Below are positions 32,062 to 39,843 of a stretch of DNA of 39,843 nucleotides, piece after piece. The stretch covers positions 1 through 39,843 of the forward strand of contig JAJRQY010000175.1 of assembly GCA_024280015.1 (NCBI GenBank). Reading direction: 5' to 3'. The translations under genes were made by a program, and so were the position numbers. Below the pieces are notes generated by a model. It had not been told where the DNA came from. It searched no databases and worked only from the letters and a program-made list of their open reading frames with translations. Numbering within the stretch: position 1 is the stretch's first letter; each line of letters opens with the position of its first letter. Source of the stretch: Actinomycetes bacterium. Lineage in GTDB: Bacteria; Actinomycetota; Acidimicrobiia; Acidimicrobiales; SZUA-35.

Positions 32062-32856
32062 ATGAACAAGAACGAAACCGGGCGGTTCAACGACAAGGTC
32101 GTCGTCGTGACAGGATCGGCCACCGGCATCGGCGAAGCCACCATGGCCCGCTTCGCCAATGAAGGCGCGGCCGTGGTTGGGATGGACAACAACACGGTCG
32201 AGAACGAAGGAACTGCTACTTCTATCAATGCTGCTGGTGGCCTGGCGCTAGCCATCGAGTGTGATGTGCGATCTGAGGATTCACAGGTCGCAGCATTTGC
32301 CACCGTTGTTGAGCAGTATGGCCGGATCGACGTTCTTGTGACCAGCGCTGGAATCTACTGCGGTTCGGCTCTAGTCGATGTACCCATGGAACGATGGCAC
32401 AATATCGAAGCCACCAACCTGACTGGTGTTCTTCTCTCCAACAAGCTGGTCGCTCCGACCATGGTGGAACAAGGCTCCGGCTCGATCATCAATATTGCCT
32501 CCATGGCGGCCAAGACCAGCTGGCCGTATTCGGCCGAATACTCCGCTACCAAAAGTGGGGTTGTCGGCATTACTCGCTCGGTGGCCATGGAACTTGGCCC
32601 GAGTGGAATCACCGCCAACGCGGTGTGTCCGGGCAATACGGTGACCGCCATGGTTCGCGGAGTTGCCGAAGAAATTGGTGCCACCATGGACATGACCGGA
32701 GAGGAATGGCTGGACATGCGGGCTAACGACACTGCCCTGAAACGCCTGGCCGAGCCGTGGGAAGTAGCTGGTCTCATCGCCTTCTTGGCATCAGATGATG
32801 CTCGCTACATCACCGGCCAATCCATCGAAGTCGACGGTGGCCTCATCCTTTCGTAG
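32062..32856 (+). CDS. short-chain dehydrogenase/reductase
   Basis: 264 aa classical SDR. Cofactor motif TGSATGIG (near 17-24), the VTSAGIY strand (NNAG position altered to TSAG), and catalytic Tyr160-xxx-Lys164 (YSATK) with the Ser in NIASMAAK. An acidic residue after beta-2 (VVGMDNN) favours NAD(H). The C-terminal DGGLILS is typical. Sits just after the right end of the IS (29 bp), so its native promoter may be altered by the insertion. Substrate unknown; a sugar or polyol is possible. Confidence 0.9.
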   Translation: MNKNETGRFNDKVVVVTGSATGIGEATMARFANEGAAVVGMDNNTVENEGTATSINAAGGLALAIECDVRSEDSQVAAFATVVEQYGRIDVLVTSAGIYCGSALVDVPMERWHNIEATNLTGVLLSNKLVAPTMVEQGSGSIINIASMAAKTSWPYSAEYSATKSGVVGITRSVAMELGPSGITANAVCPGNTVTAMVRGVAEEIGATMDMTGEEWLDMRANDTALKRLAEPWEVAGLIAFLASDDARYITGQSIEVDGGLILS

Positions 32857-33005
32857 GGCTAACTGGTCAACCACCGGCACCGCTTATCGCCAGCAATGCG
32901 GGCTCAACGGCCCTCTACTGGTCGCGTTCCCCGCAATGTTGACGCACCCCATTGATCAATTAGCAGCAGAACTGGCAGAAGTCTGACTACCTGGACAAAC
33001 CAAGC

Positions 33006-33896
33006 TCACCCATTGAGGATCTGGTCCAGCGCGTTGCTGGCCTGGCGGATCATTCCGGGATTGCTGTCCCAGTAGTACGACAAAGCCGACACCGCTTGAT
33101 ACAGAGCCCAACCGCGACCGCGCAACCAGGAGGCGTCGTCAACGCCGAGTTCGAAACGGAAGCGAAGGCGACTCGAACCGGCGAAGCTGTTCCATGCCGG
33201 TTGCAGATCACAGGCAGGGTCACCAACATTCAGCCCCCCAAAGTCGATCACCGCCGAAAGCCGACCCTCGACCACCAATAGGTTCCCCGGCAACAGGTCA
33301 CCGTGAACCCACACCTCCTTGTCGTCCCATGAGGGAGCGGCCAACGACTCTTCCCACAGTTGGGTGGCCGCGGCCCCATCGATCCGGTCACCAAGTTCGA
33401 CGATGGAGCGCCGGACCTGTCGGTCACACTCGACCAACGGACCACCCCGAGCCCCGATCGGGCGGACATGGGCTCCTTCCACCTCCACCAGCCGAAGGGC
33501 TCGTATGAACGCCGCTAAGTCAATGGCTGCCTGGTCGAGGTCATCAATTGTGCCGTTGGCATTGTCGCCCGGTAGCCATTCATAGATCGACCAATCGAAC
33601 GGATAACCCTCACCAGGCTTACCCATCCCCACCTGTACCGGAACATCCAGCGGTACGTGCGGCGCAATCTTTTGCAGCCACTCCCGCTCTTTCTCAGCCT
33701 GCTTGGTTGCCCATTCGATACGAGGCATGCGGATGGACAGCCCGTCCCCTAGCCGATAGATGTCGTGATCGGTTCCGTATGAATCAACAAACTCGACCGA
33801 CAGCCCCACCCACTCAGGGAACTGGGTCTTGAGTAGTCGATGCACCAGAGCAGCGTCTGTTTGCACCTCATCGGCATGCATCTTCACCCTGGCCAT
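33006..33896 (-). CDS. aminoglycoside phosphotransferase-fold kinase
   Basis: 296 aa. Kinase fold of the APH superfamily: N-lobe with YRLGDGLSIRMPRIEWATKQAEKEREWL, hinge YEWLPGDNA, catalytic loop VHGDLLPGNLL (near 198-208) and the metal-binding IDFGGLNVGDPACDL. The strict resemblance is to the actinobacterial group beginning KMHADEV-TD-ALV, of unknown substrate, annotated as phosphotransferases. Genuine antibiotic resistance is not implied. The ATG at 33896 or at 33881 (MHADEV) could be the start. Confidence 0.9.
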   Translation of the reverse strand: MARVKMHADEVQTDAALVHRLLKTQFPEWVGLSVEFVDSYGTDHDIYRLGDGLSIRMPRIEWATKQAEKEREWLQKIAPHVPLDVPVQVGMGKPGEGYPFDWSIYEWLPGDNANGTIDDLDQAAIDLAAFIRALRLVEVEGAHVRPIGARGGPLVECDRQVRRSIVELGDRIDGAAATQLWEESLAAPSWDDKEVWVHGDLLPGNLLVVEGRLSAVIDFGGLNVGDPACDLQPAWNSFAGSSRLRFRFELGVDDASWLRGRGWALYQAVSALSYYWDSNPGMIRQASNALDQILNG

Positions 33897-33985
33897 TGCG
33901 ACATGCTCGCTAACTCAAGCGCCGTCGTCAACCCAATATGTCTGACGCCAAAGCACAGAACTAGCTGACTAGTTTCGCTCAAGAG

Positions 33986-34780
33986 CTAGGGGCCAAGCTC
34001 CCAGAGCAGGCGGTAGTACGACATCCGCTCAGCATCCGCTTCGATTCCATAGGCATCGAAGAAGGTGTCCTGCCAGCCGTTTCCGTAGTTCCAGTCCAGG
34101 CTCCAGCTGGCAATAGCCAGATCAGCCCAACGGTCGGCGATTCCTAAGGATCCCATATCAACGTGGCCTGCCCAGGAGCCGCTCTCATCCAGAAGAGTGT
34201 TGGGGGCACAAGCATCACCATGACATACAACTAGGTGATCCACCTCGGGCACCTCCAACACAACGGCGAGAGCATCGGCCACCGACAGATCACGGAACTC
34301 CGGGTGCCAGTTGGCTGGCTCCAGCTCAGACCCGCGACGAGCAATGTCGCCAAGGCGATCCTCGACCTGCCAGCTGAACGGACACTGCTGAATCGGCAGG
34401 GAGTCGTGAAGCTGCCTGAGCCCAGTGGCAATAGCGAAAACTGCTTCACCAGGTGATGCCCGCCATCGCTCAGCGACGGCGTTCTCACCGCCAAGACCAC
34501 GAGTGGCAATCCACTGGCCGTCTGAGTCTGAACCCTGGTCGATGACCTCAGGAACGGTCGTGAATGCCACAGCCCACCGAAGGCGCTTCACCTCTTGGAA
34601 GAGGTCGATGCTCGAGGCCCGGGGGTTCCACTTCACGAAGTCACGATGTGGCTTGCCGTCGATCTCAAACGTCAGTCCACCCAACTCGTTCAACCAAACC
34701 GGCGTGAGTTTCCGGCCAGCGGCGTAGGCCAAAACAGCACTTGGAACCTCAATACTCTCTGGCGGCAGACCGGCGATCAC
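33986..34780 (-). CDS. APH(3')-like phosphotransferase
   Basis: 264 aa, GTG start, the length of aminoglycoside 3'-phosphotransferases. The catalytic loop CHGDACAPNTLLD and the metal-binding HVDMGSLGIADRWADLA match the family signature of APH(3') (HGDACLPN and DCGRLGVADRYQDIA), and the middle FSWQVEDRLGDIARR parallels the CPFD-x-R region. The end YGIEADAERMSYYRLLWEL also fits (it corresponds to YGI...R..FYRLLDE). All catalytic residues are present. Whether it phosphorylates aminoglycosides is unproven. AGGA 7 nt before the GTG serves as ribosome-binding site. Confidence 0.88.
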   Translation of the reverse strand: MIAGLPPESIEVPSAVLAYAAGRKLTPVWLNELGGLTFEIDGKPHRDFVKWNPRASSIDLFQEVKRLRWAVAFTTVPEVIDQGSDSDGQWIATRGLGGENAVAERWRASPGEAVFAIATGLRQLHDSLPIQQCPFSWQVEDRLGDIARRGSELEPANWHPEFRDLSVADALAVVLEVPEVDHLVVCHGDACAPNTLLDESGSWAGHVDMGSLGIADRWADLAIASWSLDWNYGNGWQDTFFDAYGIEADAERMSYYRLLWELGP

Positions 34781-34814
34781 CAGGACATCCTGTCATCCGC
34801 ACCACTGTGATGCC

Positions 34815-35630
34815 TCAAGTTGGCTTGGATGCCAACGTCAAATAGTGGGAGGACGCCCCAAGCATGCTTGGCTCGGACTCGACTGAACGAAGCTGGTTAA
34901 GCAGCGCTTCGCTCTCGGACGTAGATCCGAGTATTCGATCCAAGTCGTTGAGCATCCAGGCAAAGCCCTCAACGCCGACCATCCTGGAGCCGACAAAACC
35001 AGCATCAACAATCTCGGCCTCAAGTTCTTCGGGTCGATGCAGGTAAGCCTGGAATGAAGTTGGTTCTGGGTCCTTGGTGCTGCGACCTGTTTCTACACTG
35101 AAGGAGATACTGGTCTGAACTTCTCCGACCTGGGCCATGCTTTGACGATAGGCGTCCATCAGCCAGGAGAATCGGGAGATCCCGGCGGCGACCAACAAGC
35201 CTCCGGGCTTCAACAGTCGATGAGCTTCCTCCAGGCATTCCTCTCGTTCAGGTCGGTCCAACAAGTGGTAAAGCGGACCGAGCAACAGAACCACATCGGC
35301 CGACAGGTCTTCTCGCGGTATTGACCGAGCATCAGCAAGCTCAATTGAGAACCTCTGACCAGCATCCAGCTGCTCCGCCGCAGCGGTGGCCTGGTCAATA
35401 TGCAATGACACTGGCTCGAACAGTTGAACCTCAAATCCATGACCGGCCAACCAAACAGCGTGCACCCCGGCTCCGCCGCCAATGTCATAGACCACACCCG
35501 ACGGCGGCAAGAATCGTTCGAAAATGTCCCAAGTCCTCAACCGCTCAAGCACACCAACCGCTCGACTCGTCAAGCGTTCCTTCTCGTTGGCCTCCGAGTA
35601 GTGCAGCAGAACTGGATCATGGTCGTTCAT
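34815..35630 (-). CDS. class I SAM-dependent methyltransferase
   Basis: 271 aa from the ATG at 35630 (an open frame to 35741 lacks family support). Motif I VYDIGGGAGVHAVWLA, acidic end of beta-2 LFEPV, ADARSIP, and VVLLLGPLYHLLDRPEREECLEEAHRLLKPGGLLV are clear. Small-molecule methyltransferases have this form; the acceptor is unknown. It runs in the same direction as the two phosphotransferase genes (34 nt gap), so a shared transcript is possible. Confidence 0.9.
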   Translation of the reverse strand: MNDHDPVLLHYSEANEKERLTSRAVGVLERLRTWDIFERFLPPSGVVYDIGGGAGVHAVWLAGHGFEVQLFEPVSLHIDQATAAAEQLDAGQRFSIELADARSIPREDLSADVVLLLGPLYHLLDRPEREECLEEAHRLLKPGGLLVAAGISRFSWLMDAYRQSMAQVGEVQTSISFSVETGRSTKDPEPTSFQAYLHRPEELEAEIVDAGFVGSRMVGVEGFAWMLNDLDRILGSTSESEALLNQLRSVESEPSMLGASSHYLTLASKPT

Positions 35631-35764
35631 GCCTGCATCTTGGTCGTCATCGCCAACTCGATCAACCGCATTTGTCGATGTCACCAACCTAGGACCGCTT
35701 GACGACCTTCTTGACTGGTTCTTCTGACGAAGGACATCCATCGAACCCTACGCGGTTGAGGGGG

Positions 35765-36787
35765 CTAGGAAATTCTGGCGTACATGTCGAGAGTGATTTG
35801 ATAGACGGGATCCTCGCCAGAGAAGAAACGTCGCAGCTCTTCCACTGCCAGCTTACCCATCCGGTTGCAGTTCTCGATACAGCCCGCCGTGTGCGGAGTC
35901 AGCACCACATTCTCCAACGTCCTCAGCGGACTACTGGGGTCAGAAGGCTCGGGATCACTCACGTCCAAGAAGGCAAAGAATCGACCTGCGGACAGTTCGG
36001 CGATTAGTGCCTCCTCGTCAATCAGCTCACCCCGAGCGGTATTGATCAACAAGGCATCATCCTTCATCAGGGCGAACCCTTCGGCATTGAGGATGTGATG
36101 GGTTGCCTCATTAGATGGGCAATGCAATGACACCGTGTCCGAGCGACGAAGCAGCTCATCCAACTCCACCTTGGTGACACCTAACTCAGCGGCCTCTTCT
36201 GCTTCCAGGAACGGATCCGATACCAGGATTTCCGTCTCGAACGGAGCCAGAAGCGAGATGACGTGACGCCCAACATTGGAAGCCCCAATCAGACCGACCG
36301 TCGAACGAGTGAGTTCGCGAGAGTCCCACTTATCCCAGGTTGGTGAGTCTCGCCAACCGCCATCTCGAAGGTGTTGACTGAGCGGGAACACTCGTTGTCG
36401 ACCAATGATCATGTAGCCGAGGGTGGCCTCAGCGACATCTTGCGCCAACGTGATACCCGCGCTCGTCAACCGGATCTCTCGGCTCCAGAATTCCTCTGAC
36501 ACATACTTGCGAATACTGCTGCCCATGTGGGCCATGGCCTTCAGGTCCGGTGCCCCGGCCAAAACCTCAGCGTCCAACTGATGCACCCCCCACGAGGTGA
36601 TGCAGGCATCGACCCCAGCCAACAAGCTGGACAGTTCGTCCTTGCCTGCTGGCTGCTCTCCAGCATGAACAACATCAGCGAACTCGGCCAGATCAGTCAG
36701 GGCCTGCTCGGAGAACATGCGGGCATAGTTGGTGCGCCCAATGGTGATAGCCACCCGTGGTCGAGAAGTGGTTGATTCGGTGTTCAC
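35765..36787 (-). CDS. D-2-hydroxyacid dehydrogenase (phosphoglycerate-dehydrogenase-like)
   Basis: 340 aa, NAD-dependent oxidation of a D-2-hydroxyacid. The Rossmann motif VGLIGASNVGRHV (near 155-167) has an Asn variation; the catalytic Arg is in INTARGELIDEEAL (near 250), the Glu follows in the DPEPSD segment region, and the His is in LTPHTAG (near 299). The GTG start overlaps the FGGY kinase stop by 4 bp, and AGGAG lies 8 nt upstream. Last gene of the operon. Its place after a kinase and an aldolase points to oxidation of a sugar acid or of the kinase product. Confidence 0.9.
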   Translation of the reverse strand: MNTESTTSRPRVAITIGRTNYARMFSEQALTDLAEFADVVHAGEQPAGKDELSSLLAGVDACITSWGVHQLDAEVLAGAPDLKAMAHMGSSIRKYVSEEFWSREIRLTSAGITLAQDVAEATLGYMIIGRQRVFPLSQHLRDGGWRDSPTWDKWDSRELTRSTVGLIGASNVGRHVISLLAPFETEILVSDPFLEAEEAAELGVTKVELDELLRRSDTVSLHCPSNEATHHILNAEGFALMKDDALLINTARGELIDEEALIAELSAGRFFAFLDVSDPEPSDPSSPLRTLENVVLTPHTAGCIENCNRMGKLAVEELRRFFSGEDPVYQITLDMYARIS

Positions 36788-38274
36788 AGTTGGGACTCCT
36801 GTTGAAGGTGTTGTTGGTATCGGCGCACAAAGAGCTCGGCCATTTGTGTGTTGGCCAAGAATTGTGTTCGATCGATGGTCAGAGTTGCTGCGCCAGTCTG
36901 GACATTGGGAAAGACTCCGGTGGCTGCTCCTGCGAGCACAGCCGCACCCAACGCTGGCAGGTTTTGTGTAGCGACCGCAATGACCGGAAGGTCACAGACA
37001 TCGGCAATCATCTGGCTCCAACCCGGTAGCCGTGTGGCCCCGCCGACAATGGTGAGACTGGTCGGTTGCTGACCTGCGGGTAGGGCAAGGAGGGCGGTGC
37101 GAACCTGGAAGGCAGCATATTCCATGATGGCCCGAGCCCTATCGGTGTCGGATGAGTCCGAAGAAGACTCGACGAAGGTCCCCGCCCCAGGCGGGATTCG
37201 CTCGGGCGAATCAGTATCTCCGGGACTGGCCGAAGCGAGATGAAAAAACGGGCTCTCTAAGGTGGTTGTTGCCCCGGCAAGGTCTTGAATCAGGTCGGCG
37301 AATCGAGCATCGTTTGACACACCGGGCTGGCAAACTTCAAGCCACCATTCAAGACAAACACCCATGCCCCCGAGATACGTCGACGCCGTCAACAGGCCAG
37401 GCACGACATGGTGGCTGACATTCATCTCTTCCGGAATACCTTGGGCCGCATCGGGACGGATCACCGTGGTGAGGACCCAGGCGGTCCCGCCAGCCAGTAC
37501 CGCTTGAGCCGGTTCGGTGATACCCAGGGCAAGAGCGGCACAGGCCTGGTCGTGACCACCATTGATGACGGGTAACCCTGCCACCAGCCCCGTGGCCTGC
37601 TCCACTTCCGAACCAAGCTTTCCGATCGCAGATCCACATGGTTGCAGTACAGAAAGCTGCGACACCTCCACTCCAGCAAGGTCGCACAAACTGGAGTCCC
37701 ATTGTTCAGTCGTGATATCCATCAGGGCCATGCCGGCAGCATTGGACGGGTTCGTAACCCACTCACCCATCAGCCAATAGGTAACCAGGTCATCCGCAGA
37801 TGCTGCTCGGCCGGTCAACAAGTCTGGGACGTTGGCCCGAGTCCAGGCGAGCTGGGGCAAGCCCTGTCCGGCATGAACAGTCCACCCGGTGATTGATCGG
37901 ATGGTGTCCGCTGTGCCGTCGACCTGCCAGTTCTGAACCAGAGACGAACAGCGTGTGTCCATCCAGGTAGTGAGATCGTCGGCTATGAGGCCAGAAGCGT
38001 CAATCAAGACCATTGAGCCGCTCTGGACAGCGGAGGCCAAACCGGTCAATTCCAGGTCTTGTCGATCCGACTCCGAGAGTGAAGCAACAACCATCTGGAG
38101 GCATTGCATCACCGCATCGTGAATTGCTGCGGTTGGTTGTGTCGCCCAACCAGGGTGGGGTGCACCCATCGGCAAAGCATCCGAGGTGCCTTCGGCCAGG
38201 ACTTGTCCGTCCTGGCCAAGCACGACGGCCTTCACCGATGTTGTGCCTACATCCAGACCAAGTGTTGCTTTCAC
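36784..38274 (-). CDS. FGGY-family carbohydrate kinase
   Basis: 496 aa, xylulokinase-like length. Phosphorylates a sugar or polyol with ATP. The N-terminal phosphate loop [15 protein letters not shown], the catalytic Asp242 in [11 protein letters not shown], the second loop LAGGTAWVL and the C-terminal adenosine motif [22 protein letters not shown] with ALGAAVLAG are all present. The GTG start overlaps the aldolase stop (GTGA) and GGGGA abuts it. Xylulokinase, LsrK, erythritol or glycerol kinase are possible by fold. Confidence 0.92.
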   Translation of the reverse strand: MKATLGLDVGTTSVKAVVLGQDGQVLAEGTSDALPMGAPHPGWATQPTAAIHDAVMQCLQMVVASLSESDRQDLELTGLASAVQSGSMVLIDASGLIADDLTTWMDTRCSSLVQNWQVDGTADTIRSITGWTVHAGQGLPQLAWTRANVPDLLTGRAASADDLVTYWLMGEWVTNPSNAAGMALMDITTEQWDSSLCDLAGVEVSQLSVLQPCGSAIGKLGSEVEQATGLVAGLPVINGGHDQACAALALGITEPAQAVLAGGTAWVLTTVIRPDAAQGIPEEMNVSHHVVPGLLTASTYLGGMGVCLEWWLEVCQPGVSNDARFADLIQDLAGATTTLESPFFHLASASPGDTDSPERIPPGAGTFVESSSDSSDTDRARAIMEYAAFQVRTALLALPAGQQPTSLTIVGGATRLPGWSQMIADVCDLPVIAVATQNLPALGAAVLAGAATGVFPNVQTGAATLTIDRTQFLANTQMAELFVRRYQQHLQQESQL

Positions 38275-39059
38275 TCCCCAGTTGAGATGGCGAAGGCCTC
38301 ATCAACCGAAGCACCACCGTGCACGATGGCAACAATCGCTCTGGTCATGGCCGTCGGGTCCTCACATTGGAAGACGTTACGACCAATGGCAACGCCAATA
38401 CCGCCTGCGGCTACCGCATCAGCGATGTTGGACAGCATGGCCCGCTCATCCCCCTTGGATCCACCAAGTATCACCACGGGAGCGAACGTCTTGGAAGTGA
38501 CCTCGCCGTAGTTGTCAGCGTAGGGAGCCTTAATGAAGTCGGCACCAAGCTCGGCACCCAGACGAGCGGCGAAAGCCACGGCCTCGGTGCCACGAGTTTC
38601 CGGCGGCCCATTAAACCCACCGGGCACCATTTCACCTAGTACCGGCATGCCCCACTTGTGGGCTTCTCGCACCATGTGGGCCAGGTTGGTCAGGGTTGAT
38701 TCTTCCTTCTCACAACCCGGCATGGCGGTAACGACAATGGCATCTGCTCCAAGTCGCAGGGCTTCTTCGACCTCGAAGAACGGAGTGGTGGCCGAACCAT
38801 CACTGGGGGTTCCCAGATTGGTTGCGGCGCCATCTCCTCGAAGGATCAGACCAACGCGGCTCAGTTCGGTTGCAAACTTGTTGGCGATGCCATAAGAAGT
38901 GAGGATGGCATCGGCACCACCGGCAATAACCTTCTTGATGGTGTCGGCAGGGTCGGTGAATCCTTCAATTGGCCCGTCCAGTAGGCCGTGATCTAGCGCG
39001 ACTATGACAGCGCGGCCGTCGGCCGCGATGATGTTGTTCAAACGACGGATGGTTGACAT
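38271..39059 (-). CDS. class I aldolase, LsrF / DhnA-type
   Basis: 262 aa (beta/alpha)8 aldolase forming a Schiff base; Lys177 in [13 protein letters not shown] is the expected active residue. [14 protein letters not shown] near the start and [13 protein letters not shown] are family blocks shared with LsrF and DhnA-type fructose-bisphosphate aldolases. GGAG 7 nt before the ATG. Together with the kinase it would cleave or thiolyse a phosphorylated sugar. Follows the LLM gene by 39 nt and overlaps the kinase by 4 bp. Confidence 0.9.
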   Translation of the reverse strand: MSTIRRLNNIIAADGRAVIVALDHGLLDGPIEGFTDPADTIKKVIAGGADAILTSYGIANKFATELSRVGLILRGDGAATNLGTPSDGSATTPFFEVEEALRLGADAIVVTAMPGCEKEESTLTNLAHMVREAHKWGMPVLGEMVPGGFNGPPETRGTEAVAFAARLGAELGADFIKAPYADNYGEVTSKTFAPVVILGGSKGDERAMLSNIADAVAAGGIGVAIGRNVFQCEDPTAMTRAIVAIVHGGASVDEAFAISTGE

Positions 39060-39098
39060 GAGATATCTCCATGGGTTCCAGTCGGCGTGCCAGCAGGC

Positions 39099-39843
39099 TT
39101 ACCGCCGGCCATCCGTGATTATGTTGTATGTCGTGTGAAGCAGCTCGAGGTTTACATCGAGGTCCTGCGACAGCACGTCGGCCATCACTATATCCAGCTT
39201 CTGGTCCGAAGCCAGGGTTGAAAGCTGGTCGGCGCACTCATCCGGGGTCCCGTTGATCTGGTACTGATCAAGTAACTCATCGCTCATCAGGTCATCCAGG
39301 TCTGAGGCATCGGACTGTTGGATTCGTTCGATCTCCGATGGGGTGAATCCGAGGGAGATCAGCACGCGCTCGGGTGAGTCCTTGAGGATGTAGGGCATGG
39401 TCGCCCGCTGCTCACTGAACATCTCTGGGGTGTAGCAGATCCGCCCAAGGTAGATCCGTTCCAGATCTGCGCCCCGGTCCGATGCCGAGTTCACAATCTC
39501 AAAGGCCGCATCCAGATCGGGCTTGACCGTGAGGAGAACCCCATCGGCTTCACGCCCGGTGAGCCGCAACAGCAGTGGCCCCCGGCTACTAATCCAGATG
39601 GGGATCGCATGGGGCCCCGAGCTGAGTTTGGCATCGTGGAGTTGGTGGGTGTCGCCTTGCCAGGTCACCGCTTCTCCAGACCACAAGGCCTTCATCACCT
39701 GGACGGTGTCACGTACTACCCGGTACGGCTTAGCTCGTTCGATTCCCATCGGGGTCAGCACCATCGAGCCACCGGCTACCAGGGTTACAAAAGCTCGCCC
39801 CTCGGACAGGTCGTTGAGGGTGGCAACCGCAGCGGCGGTGACC
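39099..39843 (-). CDS. LLM-class F420/flavin-dependent oxidoreductase (5' end outside window)
   Basis: The frame is open to the last base, so the start lies beyond; the visible 247 residues begin VTAAAVATLNDLSEGRAF. GSMVLTPMGIERAKPYRV, MKALWSGEAVTWQG and LLRLTGREADGVLL are signatures of the luciferase-like family related to tetrahydromethanopterin reductase. First visible gene of the operon with aldolase, kinase and dehydrogenase. It differs from the LLM protein at 16585 in the family branch. Confidence 0.88.
   Translation of the reverse strand, partial: VTAAAVATLNDLSEGRAFVTLVAGGSMVLTPMGIERAKPYRVVRDTVQVMKALWSGEAVTWQGDTHQLHDAKLSSGPHAIPIWISSRGPLLLRLTGREADGVLLTVKPDLDAAFEIVNSASDRGADLERIYLGRICYTPEMFSEQRATMPYILKDSPERVLISLGFTPSEIERIQQSDASDLDDLMSDELLDQYQINGTPDECADQLSTLASDQKLDIVMADVLSQDLDVNLELLHTTYNIITDGRR

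Noticed and set aside
32795-32986. small frame after the SDR gene
   Set aside because: Overlaps the SDR 3' end, has no start signal or recognisable content; 32857-33005 otherwise shows nothing of note.
1-39843. tRNA, rRNA, CRISPR or prophage
   Set aside because: No cloverleaf-like GGTTCAAATCC-type T-loop in intergenic DNA, no regularly spaced repeats, and no phage structural genes were seen.

Overview
The window looks like chromosomal DNA of a Gram-positive actinobacterium, possibly an uncultivated relative of the Acidimicrobiia. The signs are fairly GC-rich coding sequence with frequent GTG/TTG starts, two F420-type luciferase-like (LLM) oxidoreductases, an actinobacterial-type HelD, a full-length (about 1500 aa) Lhr helicase, a PemK/VapBC toxin cluster, and many genes whose start codon lies 6-8 nt after a TANNNT box with no Shine-Dalgarno sequence, the layout expected of leaderless transcripts. 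The lineage is inferred from gene content and style; no marker gene such as rRNA is present.

Layout. 1-1020: the 3' end of a GH13 alpha-glucosidase. 1132-4694: an ABC exporter pair (ATPase plus large MacB/FtsX-type permease). 4748-5410 (-): ClpP, behind a promoter flanked by two AGTTGCA-type palindromes. 5575-10197 (-): Lhr. 10302-17517 (+ except one gene): rhodanese-type sulfurtransferase, a frameshifted methyltransferase, a small membrane protein, a phosphoribosyltransferase (-), a small membrane protein, a beta-lactamase-fold hydrolase, a PemK-like toxin, a VapBC module and an LLM oxidoreductase. 17560-18293: two tandem PGPGW membrane proteins. 18311-20542 (-): HelD. 20760-23626: protoporphyrinogen oxidase overlapping an Lnt-like acyltransferase. 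23668-24813 (-): MFS transporter.

25023-27976 (-) holds four co-directional genes between two inverted repeats: a small two-helix membrane protein, a Crp/Fnr regulator and two paralogous multi-helix membrane proteins that I cannot assign to a named family. This is the best candidate in the window for an undescribed system. A long imperfect palindrome lies exactly between the regulator and the membrane pair.

28090-30350 (-): GH20-type hexosaminidase overlapping D-aminoacyl-tRNA deacylase. 30507-32033: an IS3-family element with a canonical A_AAA_AAC -1 frameshift site and a DD(35)E transposase. 32062-32856: SDR dehydrogenase. 33006-35630 (-): two phosphotransferases of the aminoglycoside-kinase fold, one strongly APH(3')-like, and a class I methyltransferase. 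35765-39843 (-): a tightly packed catabolic-looking operon of LLM oxidoreductase (cut by the window end), LsrF/DhnA-type class I aldolase, FGGY kinase and D-2-hydroxyacid dehydrogenase, probably for a sugar or polyol whose identity I cannot read from the sequence.

I saw no tRNA, rRNA, CRISPR array or prophage. No gene-free stretch exceeds about 210 bases.
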